Part shown: in pieces, positions 17,557 through 26,620 of the stretch
How positions within the stretch are numbered: position 1 is the first letter of the stretch
How the letters are laid out: each line of letters begins with the position of its first letter
NCBI GenBank assembly: GCA_905198575.1
Contig: CAJKDC010000009.1
Span: 1-47,547 of the forward strand
Direction: 5' to 3'
From: an uncultured Bacteroides sp.
Lineage (GTDB): Bacteria; Bacteroidota; Bacteroidia; Bacteroidales; Bacteroidaceae
Length of the DNA: 47,547 nt
Program-made: the position numbers and the translations under genes
Notes under the pieces: model-generated
Told to the model about the DNA's origin: nothing
Seen by the model: only the letters and a program-made list of their open reading frames with translations
The model's database searches: none

Positions 17557-19068
17557 TCAGATACGGAGTACACCTTTCTGGAGTCCGAACTCACGCCAGC
17601 GGCTGATAAGACGGTTATCCGAAGAGCTGGTCTTGTTTTCTTCCAGATTCATCAGGTAATCGATGTAAGCTGCAATCATGGCAATGTTTTCGGTTTCTTC
17701 TTCTTTCTTGCCGGCCCACTCCTTCAACATATCGGCATGTTTCGGGATAAACAGGGTATTGTAGTGTCCTTCTACGAAATCAGGTACGTGCATGATGTGA
17801 CGCAGGTAGCTGATGTTGTTCTTCAGACCGGTAATCTTATATTCGTACAGCACGCGGCGCATACGTTCGATCGCAAACTGACGGGTAGTAGCCCATACAA
17901 TCAGCTTACCAATCATCGGGTCGTAGTAAATAGGAATTTCATAACCTTCGTACACATAGCTGTCGATACGTACACCGATACCGGTTGGTTCCATCAGCTG
18001 ACGGATAACACCCGGAGAAGGCATGAAGTTATTGTCGGTATCCTCGGCACAGATACGGCATTCGATGGCATGTCCGCGCTGTTTGAGATCTTCCTGTTTG
18101 AAGTGCAACGGCTCGTTGTTGGCAATGCGCAGCTGCTCTTTTACCAGGTCAACACCTACAACCTCTTCGGTGATAGGGTGCTCTACCTGCAAACGGGTAT
18201 TCATTTCGAGGAAGTAGAAATTACGGTTCTTGTCGACCAGGAATTCAATGGTTCCGGCACCTTTGTAGTTTACAGCTTTTGCAGCTGCTACGGCAGCCTC
18301 ACCCATTTTCATACGCAGTTCGTCGGTAACAAATGGAGACGGACTTTCTTCTACGACCTTTTGGTTACGGCGCTGAATAGAACATTCACGTTCGAAGAGG
18401 TGCACTACATTTCCGTGGTTGTCACCCAAAATCTGGAACTCAATATGATGCGGTTCTTCTACAAACTTTTCAAGGTAAACAGTATCATCGCCAAATGATG
18501 ACATAGACTCTGAACGGGCTGTATTGTATGCTTCTTCTACCTCATCTTCCGAGTGAATAAGACGCATACCCTTACCACCACCACCCATAGATGCTTTCAG
18601 CATTACAGGATAACCGATTTCATTACAGATACGTTTGGCTTCTTCAGCGTCCTTCAAAGGCTGCTCTGTACCTGGAACGACAGGAACTCCGGCTGCAATC
18701 ATCTGCTTGCGGGCAGAAATTTTATCACCCATTGCATCCATTGTTTCCGGATCCGGACCAATAAATACGATACCTTCTTCCCGGCAACGACGGGCAAATT
18801 CTGAGTTTTCTGACAAGAAACCATATCCCGGGTGGATAGCATCCGCACCGTGGGCTTTTGCTGCTGCAATAATCTTATCGATATTCAAATAACTTTCACG
18901 AGATGCAGCCGGTCCGATAAAACAAGCCTCATCAGCGTAAAGTACGTGGCGGGCTGTTCTGTCAGCCTCAGAGAATACAGCTACGGAAGGAATGCCCATT
19001 TCACGGCATGAACGCATTACACGTACTGCAATTTCACCACGATTAGCGATTAATACTTTGTGTATCAT
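17557..19068 (-). CDS. accC: Biotin carboxylase subunit of acyl-CoA carboxylase
   Basis: This 503-residue ATP-grasp enzyme carboxylates biotin with ATP and bicarbonate. The pre-ATP-grasp N-domain starts IHKVLIANRGEIAVRV. The ATP-binding glycine-rich loop is GGGGKGM at 162-168. Catalytic-site segments include ECSIQRRNQKVVEESPS and FLEMNTRLQVEHPITEEV. The C-terminal ~50 residues extend past the usual ~450-residue AccC core, as in acyl-CoA carboxylase alpha subunits of this type. It is first in the operon; the carrier and carboxyltransferase genes follow. The leader contains a small hairpin (19111-19129). Confidence 0.93.
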   Translation of the reverse strand: MIHKVLIANRGEIAVRVMRSCREMGIPSVAVFSEADRTARHVLYADEACFIGPAASRESYLNIDKIIAAAKAHGADAIHPGYGFLSENSEFARRCREEGIVFIGPDPETMDAMGDKISARKQMIAAGVPVVPGTEQPLKDAEEAKRICNEIGYPVMLKASMGGGGKGMRLIHSEDEVEEAYNTARSESMSSFGDDTVYLEKFVEEPHHIEFQILGDNHGNVVHLFERECSIQRRNQKVVEESPSPFVTDELRMKMGEAAVAAAKAVNYKGAGTIEFLVDKNRNFYFLEMNTRLQVEHPITEEVVGVDLVKEQLRIANNEPLHFKQEDLKQRGHAIECRICAEDTDNNFMPSPGVIRQLMEPTGIGVRIDSYVYEGYEIPIYYDPMIGKLIVWATTRQFAIERMRRVLYEYKITGLKNNISYLRHIMHVPDFVEGHYNTLFIPKHADMLKEWAGKKEEETENIAMIAAYIDYLMNLEENKTSSSDNRLISRWREFGLQKGVLRI

Positions 19069-19087
19069 CTTATCTAGAGTTTATTTA

Positions 19088-19136
19088 GTTAGATTCCAAA
19101 AAATGAAAACACCTCCCCTCTCAGGAGGTTAGATTC
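19088..19136 (-). promoter_or_regulatory. Hairpin flanked by direct repeats in the accC leader
   Basis: A perfect 6-bp stem (ACCTCC 19111-19116 with GGAGGT 19124-19129, 7-nt loop) is flanked by two copies of GTTAGATTC (19088-19096 and 19128-19136). In the minus-strand transcript the hairpin is followed by a U-rich run, so it could act as a leader attenuator or a regulator site. Function is unproven. Confidence 0.35.
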
Positions 19137-19174
19137 AAGGTGCCACGTTTCAGCACATGAAACCAATTTGTGTG

Positions 19175-19182
19175 CAAAAGTA
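19175..19182 (-). promoter_or_regulatory. Putative -7 element of the acyl-CoA carboxylase operon
   Basis: Minus strand TACTTTTG fits TAnnTTTG, about 107 bases before the accC start, giving a leader of ~100 nt that includes the hairpin. No good TTG at -33. The 363-base gap 19069-19431 otherwise contains only the lysS promoter region. Confidence 0.4.
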
Positions 19183-19394
19183 GCAAAAAATGAGATACAG
19201 CAGGGGAAACGAAACACTTTTTTTATTATTGAAGCACATTTTCCCTCAAAAAAAAGGAAAGTAGTAATTGTATGAAAGCTAAAAGTATGAAAAAGCAAAG
19301 CCGAGATTACAAAAATGACCATACAAAAAACAGACGGTTCAGGCGGATTCTCAAAAAGTAGTGTATATATAGGGATTTATTAGAAAATAATTTC

Positions 19395-19402
19395 TATTTT
19401 TG
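19395..19402 (+). promoter_or_regulatory. Putative -7 element of the lysS-gpsA-pgi operon
   Basis: TATTTTTG matches TAnnTTTG, 29 bases before the lysS start. The -33 region lacks a TTG at the right distance. Confidence 0.42.
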
Positions 19403-19431
19403 TACCCAAATTGAGTTAACATTTTAACAAA

Positions 19432-21156
19432 ATGAATATTCTAGAACTAAGTGAACAGGAGATTATCAGACGGAACAGTCTGAATGAATTGAGAGCGATG
19501 GGCATAGATCCGTACCCTGCTGCAGAGTATGTAACCAATGCATTTTCGACAGATATAAAAGCTGAATTCAAAGATGACACCGAACCACGCAAAGTTTCGG
19601 TAGCAGGCCGTATCATGTCACGCCGTGTCATGGGTAAGGCTTCATTCATTGAACTGCAGGACTCTAAAGGCCGTATCCAAGTGTATATCACCCGTGATGA
19701 CATTTGTCCGGATGAAAACAAAGACCTCTACAACGTAGTGTTCAAACGTTTGCTGGACTTGGGCGACTTTATTGGAATAGAAGGTTTTGTATTCCGTACT
19801 CAGATGGGAGAAATCTCAATTCATGCCCAGAAACTGACCGTCTTGTCAAAATCCATCAAACCGCTTCCTATTGTAAAATATAAGGACGGTGTGGCTTACG
19901 ACAAGTTCGAAGACCCTGAACTGCGTTACCGCCAGCGCTATGTCGACCTGGCTGTGAACGACGGTGTAAAGGAAATATTCCTGAAACGCAACAAGGTTTA
20001 CAACTCTATGCGTGAATATTTCAACTCAAAAGGATACATCGAAGTAGAAACTCCTATTCTGCAATCCATTGCAGGTGGTGCTGCGGCACGTCCGTTCATT
20101 ACTCACCACAATGCTCTGGATATACCTTTATATATGCGTATTGCCAGTGAGCTGTATCTGAAACGTCTGATCGTAGGCGGTTTCGAAGGTGTATACGAAA
20201 TTGGCAAAAACTTCCGTAACGAAGGTATGGACCGTACACACAATCCGGAATTTACTTGTATGGAAATTTATGTTGCCTACAAGGATTACAACTGGATGAT
20301 GACCTTCACTGAAAACATGATTGAAAAAATCTGTCTGGACGTGAATGGTACTACCGAAGTTAAGGTAGGCGATAACACCATCAACTTTAAAGCTCCTTTC
20401 AAACGCGTAACCATGCTGGATTCTATCAAGGAATTTACAGGATACGACCTTACCGGTATGAACGAAGACCAGATTCGTGAGGTTTGCAAGAAACTGAACA
20501 TGGAAATCGATGATACAATGGGTAAGGGTAAGCTGATAGACGAAATCTTCGGCGAATTCTGCGAAGGAAACTATATCCAGCCTACTTTCATCACTGACTA
20601 TCCGATTGAGATGTCTCCGCTGACCAAACGTCACCGCAACAATCCGGAACTGACAGAACGTTTTGAGCTGATGGTTAACGGTAAGGAATTGTGTAATGCA
20701 TACTCAGAATTGAACGACCCGATTGACCAGCTGGAACGCTTCGAAGAGCAGATGCGTCTGAGCGAAAAGGGTGACGACGAAGCAATGATCATTGACAAGG
20801 ACTTCGTACGTGCTTTGGAATACGGTATGCCTCCGACATCAGGAATGGGTATCGGTATGGACCGTCTGGTTATGCTGATGACAGGACAGACTACAATCCA
20901 GGAAGTATTGTTCTTCCCGCAGATGCGTCCGGAAAAAGTTGTTCCGAAAGACAGCGCTGCCAAATTCATGGAACTGGGTATTGCTGAAGACTGGGTTCCT
21001 GTAATTCAGAAAGCAGGATATAACCTGGTGGCTGACATGAAAGAAGTTAATCCACAGAAACTGCATCAGGATATTTGTGGAATCAATAAAAAATATAAAC
21101 TGGAATTAACTAATCCTACTGTTGACGAAGTAGCCGGATGGATTAGCAAAATCTGA
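19432..21156 (+). CDS. lysS: Lysyl-tRNA synthetase, class II
   Basis: This 574-residue class II aminoacyl-tRNA synthetase charges tRNA-Lys. The N-terminal OB-fold anticodon-binding domain (~50-170) contains VAGRIMSRRVMGKASFIELQD. The catalytic domain shows motif 1 (KGYIEVETPIL), motif 2 (IGKNFRNEGMDRTHNPEFT) and motif 3 (GMGIGMDRLVMLM). The C-terminus extends ~60-70 residues beyond the usual end, as in other Bacteroidota LysS. It is the first gene of an operon with gpsA (8 nt gap) and pgi. Confidence 0.97.
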   Translation: MNILELSEQEIIRRNSLNELRAMGIDPYPAAEYVTNAFSTDIKAEFKDDTEPRKVSVAGRIMSRRVMGKASFIELQDSKGRIQVYITRDDICPDENKDLYNVVFKRLLDLGDFIGIEGFVFRTQMGEISIHAQKLTVLSKSIKPLPIVKYKDGVAYDKFEDPELRYRQRYVDLAVNDGVKEIFLKRNKVYNSMREYFNSKGYIEVETPILQSIAGGAAARPFITHHNALDIPLYMRIASELYLKRLIVGGFEGVYEIGKNFRNEGMDRTHNPEFTCMEIYVAYKDYNWMMTFTENMIEKICLDVNGTTEVKVGDNTINFKAPFKRVTMLDSIKEFTGYDLTGMNEDQIREVCKKLNMEIDDTMGKGKLIDEIFGEFCEGNYIQPTFITDYPIEMSPLTKRHRNNPELTERFELMVNGKELCNAYSELNDPIDQLERFEEQMRLSEKGDDEAMIIDKDFVRALEYGMPPTSGMGIGMDRLVMLMTGQTTIQEVLFFPQMRPEKVVPKDSAAKFMELGIAEDWVPVIQKAGYNLVADMKEVNPQKLHQDICGINKKYKLELTNPTVDEVAGWISKI

Positions 21157-21164
21157 CCGTAATA

Positions 21165-22160
21165 ATGAAATTACCCGGAAAAATAGCAATTATGGGTGGA
21201 GGAAGCTGGGCCACTGCTTTGGCTAAAATAGCCTTGGCCCAGGCTGACTCGATAAACTGGTATATGCGCCGAGACGATCGGATTGAGGAATTCAAGCGTC
21301 TGGGCCATAATCCGGCTTATCTTACCAGTGTGCGTTTTGACACAAGGTGTATTGAGTTCTCGTCGGATATTAACAAGGTGGTAAAGGAATCGGATACACT
21401 GGTTTTTGTTACACCTTCGCCTTATCTGAAATCCCACCTAAAAAAGCTAAAGACCAAACTGAAGGATAAGTTCATTGTTACAGCTATTAAAGGAATAGTG
21501 CCTGATGAAAACCTGATTGTTTCCGATTATTTTCATCAGATGTACGATGTACCCGAAGAAAATATTGCAGTGATAGCCGGACCATGCCATGCCGAAGAGG
21601 TAGCATTGGAACGTCTGTCGTATCTTACCATCGGATGCAAAGACATCGAAAAAGCCAAAGCTTTTGCACGGCATATGTCGGGACATTTCATCAAGACATC
21701 TGTCAATACGGATGTGGCTGGAATAGAGTATGCATCGGTACTGAAAAATGTATATGCCATTGCTGCCGGTATCTGCAGCGGACTGAAGTATGGCGACAAC
21801 TTCCAGGCAGTACTGGTATCGAACGCAATTCAAGAAATGAGACGATTCCTGGATACTGTACACCCGGTAAACCGCTGTATCAATGAGTCAGCTTACCTGG
21901 GAGACTTGCTGGTAACATCGTACTCCAACTTCAGCCGTAACCGAGTTTTTGGTACAATGATTGGGAAAGGCTATTCCGTAAAAAGCGCCCAGATTGAGAT
22001 GGAGATGATTGCAGAAGGATATTATGGAACCAAATGTATCAAGGAGCTGAACAAGCACCTGCATGTAAACATGCCGATTGTGGATGCCGTATATAATATC
22101 CTGTATGAAAGAATCTCACCCATGATTGAAATCAAATTATTAACTGACTCGTTCAGGTAA
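21165..22160 (+). CDS. gpsA: Glycerol-3-phosphate dehydrogenase [NAD(P)+]
   Basis: This 331-residue cytoplasmic enzyme reduces dihydroxyacetone phosphate to sn-glycerol 3-phosphate for phospholipid synthesis. The N-terminal Rossmann motif is IAIMGGGSWATALAKI, the GxGxWATAL signature of GpsA. VTAIKGI and AGPCHAEEV are conserved NAD/substrate-site segments. The catalytic-domain lysine lies in YASVLKNVYAIAAGI. It lies 8 nt after lysS and 15 nt before pgi, so it is co-transcribed. Confidence 0.95.
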   Translation: MKLPGKIAIMGGGSWATALAKIALAQADSINWYMRRDDRIEEFKRLGHNPAYLTSVRFDTRCIEFSSDINKVVKESDTLVFVTPSPYLKSHLKKLKTKLKDKFIVTAIKGIVPDENLIVSDYFHQMYDVPEENIAVIAGPCHAEEVALERLSYLTIGCKDIEKAKAFARHMSGHFIKTSVNTDVAGIEYASVLKNVYAIAAGICSGLKYGDNFQAVLVSNAIQEMRRFLDTVHPVNRCINESAYLGDLLVTSYSNFSRNRVFGTMIGKGYSVKSAQIEMEMIAEGYYGTKCIKELNKHLHVNMPIVDAVYNILYERISPMIEIKLLTDSFR

Positions 22161-22175
22161 AAAATTAACCACGAT

Positions 22176-23525
22176 ATGGAAGACATTAAATTAAACACCG
22201 AGAAAGCTTTGAATTTTATTGGCGGCAATGCTTTGAATGCTTATGCAGACAAAGTTAAAGCTTGTATGGAAACCCTTGAAAAAGGTACAGGACTGGGTAA
22301 TGATTTTCTGGGATGGCTGCACTTGCCTTCATCTATCACAGCTGAACACCTGGCCGACCTGAAAGCAACAGCTCAGACACTGCGCGAAAACTGCGAAGTA
22401 GTTGTTGTAGCAGGTATTGGCGGAAGTTATCTGGGAGCCCGTGCTGTCATCGAAGCTATGTCAAACAGCTTCTTGTGGCTGCAGGAAAAGAAGGAAGGAC
22501 AACCGACTATCATCTTTGCAGGACACAACATCGGCGAGGATTATCTGTACGAACTGACTTCATATCTGAAAGATAAAAAATTCGGAGTCATCAATATATC
22601 TAAATCAGGAACTACAACCGAAACTGCATTGGCTTTCCGTCTGCTGAAAAAACAATGTGAAGAACAGCGCGGCAAAGAAATGGCTCGCAAAGTAATTGTA
22701 GCCGTAACAGATGCCAAAAAAGGTGCTGCACGTGTTACTGCTGATAAGGAAGGTTATAAATCATTCATCATTCCTGACAATGTAGGCGGACGCTTCTCTG
22801 TGCTTACTCCGGTAGGTTTGCTTCCTATCGCTACAGCAGGACTGGATATTGACCAGCTGGTTGCCGGCGCACGCAAAATGGAAGAAGTTTGTGCAAACGA
22901 AAACATGTATGAAAACCCAGCTGCACTTTACGCTGCAACCCGCAATGAACTTTACAAGAGCGGTAAGAAAACAGAAATTCTGGTAAACTTCCAGCCAAAA
23001 CTTCACTACTTCATGGAATGGTGGAAACAGCTGTACGGAGAATCAGAAGGTAAAGACGGTAAAGGTATCTACCCAAGTTCTGTAGACTTTACTACCGACT
23101 TGCACTCTATGGGACAATGGATTCAGCAAGGTGAACGTACCATCTTCGAAACAGTTGTTTCTGTAGAAACACCAGAACACGAACTGCGCGTACCAGCAGA
23201 CGAAGAAAACCTGGACGGTTTGAACTTCCTCGCAGGAAAACGCGTAGACGAAGTGAACAAGATGGCAGAACTGGGTACTCAGCTGGCTCACGTAGACGGT
23301 GGAGTTCCTAACATGCATGTCAGCATTCCGAAACTGAACGAATACTATTTGGGACAATTGATTTACTTCTTCGAGAAAGCATGCGGTATCAGCGGCTACC
23401 TCCTTGAAATCAACCCATTCAACCAACCGGGAGTAGAAGCATACAAGAAAAACATGTTTGCTTTGCTGAACAAACCCGGATATGAAGAAGAGTCAAAAGC
23501 CATTCAGGCAAGATTAAAGAAATAA
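22176..23525 (+). CDS. pgi: Glucose-6-phosphate isomerase
   Basis: This 449-residue enzyme interconverts glucose 6-phosphate and fructose 6-phosphate. Its length matches the short Firmicutes/Bacteroidota type rather than the ~550-residue proteobacterial form. Two SIS-fold halves are present, with GIGGSYLGARA near residue 82, NISKSGTTTETALAFR in the sugar-phosphate loop, and the C-terminal signature NPFNQPGVEAYKKNMF near residue 420. It is the last gene of lysS-gpsA-pgi, followed by a strong terminator. Confidence 0.96.
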   Translation: MEDIKLNTEKALNFIGGNALNAYADKVKACMETLEKGTGLGNDFLGWLHLPSSITAEHLADLKATAQTLRENCEVVVVAGIGGSYLGARAVIEAMSNSFLWLQEKKEGQPTIIFAGHNIGEDYLYELTSYLKDKKFGVINISKSGTTTETALAFRLLKKQCEEQRGKEMARKVIVAVTDAKKGAARVTADKEGYKSFIIPDNVGGRFSVLTPVGLLPIATAGLDIDQLVAGARKMEEVCANENMYENPAALYAATRNELYKSGKKTEILVNFQPKLHYFMEWWKQLYGESEGKDGKGIYPSSVDFTTDLHSMGQWIQQGERTIFETVVSVETPEHELRVPADEENLDGLNFLAGKRVDEVNKMAELGTQLAHVDGGVPNMHVSIPKLNEYYLGQLIYFFEKACGISGYLLEINPFNQPGVEAYKKNMFALLNKPGYEEESKAIQARLKK

Positions 23526-23550
23526 TCAATACTCTTTTATACACACATAA

Positions 23551-23591
23551 ATGTCATTCTGAGATACTTATTTCAGAATGACATTTGTTTT
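23551..23591 (+). terminator. Terminator after pgi
   Basis: A perfect 12-bp inverted repeat (23551-23562 with 23573-23584, 10-nt loop) is followed by TTGTTTTT. It overlaps an in-frame upstream start for the next gene (23578), showing that start is not used. Confidence 0.9.
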
Positions 23592-23613
23592 TAGAAAATC
23601 CAAAAACTACAAT

Positions 23614-24354
23614 ATGTTTGAAAAAGCGATACAGAATTATTTAGAAGCCCATCAGTATAAAGCAATAGAACTTAAGGCTACACTTTTTGACATGGACGGT
23701 GTTTTATTCGACTCCATGAAAAATCATGCAACGGCATGGAACAAAGCCATGAAACTTTATAACATGACACTGACCGAAGAAGAAGCCTACATGCATGAAG
23801 GAAGAACAGGTGCATCTACCATCAATATCGTAAGCGTACGGGAAAGAGGATATGAAGCGACTGAAGAAGAAATAAAAGAGATTTATAAAACAAAAAGCGA
23901 CATATTCAACGGACTTCCAAAAGCAAAAAGAATGCCTGGAGCGCTGGAGGTCTTAACGCAAATCAAGGAAAACGGATTGACACCGATGGTTGTTACTGGT
24001 TCAGGGCAACTTTCACTTCTGGATAAACTGAATCACAACTTTCCAAACATATTTCAGGAGCATTTAATGGTTACCGCATTTGATGTGAAATACGGAAAAC
24101 CCAATCCAGAACCTTATCTGATGGCACTTAAGAAAGCCGGGATAAATGCCAATCAGGCCATCGTTATCGAAAATGCTCCACTGGGTGTACAAGCCGGTGT
24201 GGCAGCAGGCATATTTACAGTTGCAGTAAACACCGGTCCTCTGCCCGACAGTGCACTGCTGGAGCAGGGTGCCAATCTCCTGTTTCATTCCATGAACGAA
24301 TTTAGCGATAACTGGAAAAATTTTTTCAATGCGCTAAATCAGACAACCTGCTAA
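23614..24354 (+). CDS. HAD-superfamily sugar phosphatase / beta-phosphoglucomutase-like hydrolase
   Basis: This 246-residue subfamily I HAD enzyme transfers or hydrolyses phosphate via an aspartyl-phosphate. Motif I is LFDMDGVLFDS, with nucleophile and acid/base Asp spaced DxD. Motif II is VVTGSGQ, motif III is the Lys in YGKPNPEPYL, and motif IV is IENAPLGVQAG. The cap domain lies between motifs I and II. The ATG at 23614 is chosen because the ATG at 23578 is inside the pgi terminator. The spacing to that terminator is only ~22 nt and no promoter is apparent, so expression may depend on read-through. The substrate is unknown; a hexose or pentose phosphate is likely. Confidence 0.88.
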   Translation: MFEKAIQNYLEAHQYKAIELKATLFDMDGVLFDSMKNHATAWNKAMKLYNMTLTEEEAYMHEGRTGASTINIVSVRERGYEATEEEIKEIYKTKSDIFNGLPKAKRMPGALEVLTQIKENGLTPMVVTGSGQLSLLDKLNHNFPNIFQEHLMVTAFDVKYGKPNPEPYLMALKKAGINANQAIVIENAPLGVQAGVAAGIFTVAVNTGPLPDSALLEQGANLLFHSMNEFSDNWKNFFNALNQTTC

Positions 24355-24361
24355 TATAAAA

Positions 24362-24406
24362 TTACCCTTTGTTTCTGCATGCAAAAGCGGTAGAAACAAA
24401 GGGTAA
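24362..24406. terminator. Shared convergent terminator between the HAD gene and the ROK gene
   Basis: A perfect 15-bp inverted repeat (24362-24376 with 24392-24406, 15-nt loop) lies between two convergent genes. No long T run follows on either strand, but position and stem strength fit bidirectional termination. Confidence 0.8.
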
Positions 24407-24433
24407 CTTATATACCATAAAAACAGAATTCTA

Positions 24434-25639
24434 TTAATTCAGAGCAAACATCTTGCTACGGGCCAACAGACAAGCACCAATAACTCCTGCACAATCCTTC
24501 AGTTTAGAAAGGACAATATCCGAATCACGATTCATAAAATTCAGTGTATACTTACGAACGGCCGTAATGATAGGCTGCAACAAATAATCACCAGCACAAG
24601 ACAAATCTCCTCCTAAAATCACCATTTCAGGATTGAAGACATTGATAATCGCTGCAACATGCAAACCTAACTGAGAAGCAACTTCCTCTACCAACTCTAT
24701 AGCCAGCAAGTCTTCTTTGGCAATAGCCTCAAATACATCCTGCAAGGTTATTTCGTCAACAGTCTTTCCGGCAAGTACTACAGAATTTTCTCCATTCTTC
24801 AAATGCTCAATAAATTTGCGGTATAGTGCAGAGCAAGAAACTTCAGTTTCAATACAGCCACGTTTTCCACAATTACAGATTACCTGATTATCATACCCAT
24901 AGTTATGGCCAAACTCACCGGCAAATCCTGATTTTCCCTGATAGAGTTTACCATCGATGATAATAGACATGCCTAATCCCCAGCTTACATTGATAAAAAT
25001 AACATGACGCTGTCCTTTTACAACCCCTTTCATAAACTCACCGTACAGCATTGCACGACCGTCGTTATCTATCGAAACATCAACCTTAAGACGCTCGGTC
25101 ATAGCGCTGCTCAAAGACGTTCCTCCAAAATTAAAGAAACTGTAACTATATCCTAATTCAGGATTAACACGTCCGCATAAAACTACATTTATGCCCAGCA
25201 ATTTATTCTTATCAATTGCAAGTCCAGCCATAAAGTTTTCAATATGCTGGCACAATAACTCCAGGCATTCAGGAGTATCCTCCAATTTGAAAGGGATATC
25301 CATCTGCAACTGTACTACATCACCTTTAAAATTTATTACTCCGATATTTAGGGCATACCACTTCACCTCTACACCGATAAAGTAACCTGACTCGGAATTT
25401 AAACCATATAGGCTAGGATGCCTACCACCACTGGTTTCCAGCTTTCCATAGTCGTTTACATATCCTTCAGCACACATTTCGTCAACAAACTTGGTCACAG
25501 TGGGGACACTGAGATCCATGTCCTTGGACAAATCAGTGATTGTGGAACTACCATTGTAAATCAAATGAGTAATAATGCGCTGTTTCATCATTGCGCTTTT
25601 GGAGCCTTTACGGATCTCCTCCAATAATAGTCGTCCCAT
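24434..25639 (-). CDS. ROK-family transcriptional regulator (NagC/Mlc-like)
   Basis: This 401-residue regulator has an N-terminal winged helix-turn-helix (~20-75: STITDLSKDMDLSVPTVTK) and a C-terminal ROK sugar-sensing domain. The zinc-binding motif CNCGKRGCIETE is present near residue 255. The glycine-rich nucleotide/sugar-site segments NVSWGLGMSII and GFAGEFGH precede it. It is divergent from nagB across 169 bases, so it probably represses or senses for the nag genes, with an amino-sugar phosphate or GlcNAc as effector (inference). Without effector data it could also respond to another hexose. Confidence 0.9.
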   Translation of the reverse strand: MGRLLLEEIRKGSKSAMMKQRIITHLIYNGSSTITDLSKDMDLSVPTVTKFVDEMCAEGYVNDYGKLETSGGRHPSLYGLNSESGYFIGVEVKWYALNIGVINFKGDVVQLQMDIPFKLEDTPECLELLCQHIENFMAGLAIDKNKLLGINVVLCGRVNPELGYSYSFFNFGGTSLSSAMTERLKVDVSIDNDGRAMLYGEFMKGVVKGQRHVIFINVSWGLGMSIIIDGKLYQGKSGFAGEFGHNYGYDNQVICNCGKRGCIETEVSCSALYRKFIEHLKNGENSVVLAGKTVDEITLQDVFEAIAKEDLLAIELVEEVASQLGLHVAAIINVFNPEMVILGGDLSCAGDYLLQPIITAVRKYTLNFMNRDSDIVLSKLKDCAGVIGACLLARSKMFALN

Positions 25640-25665
25640 GTCTATAAGTTCTTATTTATCATGTA

Positions 25666-25673
25666 CAAAAATA
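25666..25673 (-). promoter_or_regulatory. Putative -7 element of the ROK gene
   Basis: Minus strand TATTTTTG matches TAnnTTTG, 27 bases before the ROK start. The -33 box is not apparent. Confidence 0.4.
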
Positions 25674-25717
25674 GTACTTTTCTTAAAAAAACCACACTTA
25701 AAAAAAAGTTTTTTTAC

Positions 25718-25748
25718 TTGCCTATCTACAGAATCATTAATATCTTTG
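25718..25748 (+). promoter_or_regulatory. Bacteroides-type promoter of nagB
   Basis: TTG (25718-25720), a 20-nt spacer, then TATCTTTG (25741-25748), matching the Bacteroides consensus. A run of eight A, one G and seven T (25700-25715) lies just upstream of the -33 box and may bend DNA or act as an upstream element. Confidence 0.75.
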
Positions 25749-25808
25749 CCATATAGAGATTGAAACAATTATTATTATCAACTTATATTAATTTTAAAAA
25801 GAATAACC

Positions 25809-26600
25809 ATGAGACTAATTATTGAACCAGATTATCAGTCACTGTCACAATGGGCAGCCAATTATGTAGCAAGCAAAATTAATGCAGCAAATCCAACTCC
25901 GGAAAAACCTTTCGTATTAGGTTGTCCAACCGGTTCATCACCTCTGGGTATGTACAAAGCTTTGATTGAACTGAATAAACAAGGCAAAGTTTCTTTCCAG
26001 AACGTGGTTACTTTCAATATGGATGAATATGTAGGTCTTCCAGAAGAACACCCAGAAAGCTATCACTCATTCATGTGGAACAACTTCTTCAACCATATCG
26101 ATATCAAGAAAGAAAATGTACACATCTTGAACGGAAATGCTGCTGATTTGGAAGCTGAATGTGCAAACTACGAAAAACAGATTGCAGAATTCGGCGGAAT
26201 CGACCTGTTCATGGGTGGTATCGGTCCTGACGGACACATCGCATTCAACGAACCGGGTTCTTCACTGTCTTCACGCACTCGCGTAAAAACACTGACTACA
26301 GATACTATCATTGCTAACTCTCGTTTCTTTGACAACGACGTAAACAAAGTTCCTAAGACTGCTCTTACTGTAGGTGTAGGTACTGTACTTTCTGCAAAAG
26401 AAGTATTGATTATCTGTAACGGACACAACAAAGCTCGCGCATTGCAGCATGCAGTAGAAGGCGGTATCACACAAATGTGGACTATCAGCGCATTGCAGAT
26501 GCACCAGCACGGTATCATTGTTTGTGACGAAGCTGCTACCGATGAACTGAAAGTAGGTACTTACAAGTACTTCAAAGACATCGAAAAAAACAATCTGTAA
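25809..26600 (+). CDS. nagB: Glucosamine-6-phosphate deaminase
   Basis: This 263-residue enzyme converts glucosamine 6-phosphate to fructose 6-phosphate and ammonia. It aligns along its whole length with E. coli NagB. The catalytic residues are Asp72 (NMDEYVGLP), Asp141 and His143 (GPDGHIAFNEP) and Glu148. The phosphate-binding GCPTGSSPLG loop is at 38-47. It is the first gene of a two-gene operon, divergent from the ROK regulator and followed after 20 nt by the NagB-like fusion gene. Its product enters glycolysis as a substrate shared with Pgi. Confidence 0.97.
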   Translation: MRLIIEPDYQSLSQWAANYVASKINAANPTPEKPFVLGCPTGSSPLGMYKALIELNKQGKVSFQNVVTFNMDEYVGLPEEHPESYHSFMWNNFFNHIDIKKENVHILNGNAADLEAECANYEKQIAEFGGIDLFMGGIGPDGHIAFNEPGSSLSSRTRVKTLTTDTIIANSRFFDNDVNKVPKTALTVGVGTVLSAKEVLIICNGHNKARALQHAVEGGITQMWTISALQMHQHGIIVCDEAATDELKVGTYKYFKDIEKNNL

Positions 26601-26620
26601 TTTCCCAATCAATTTAATTT

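Noticed and set aside
23578..23613. Upstream start of the HAD gene at 23578
   Set aside because: It lies in the stem of the pgi terminator; the ATG at 23614 is better placed.
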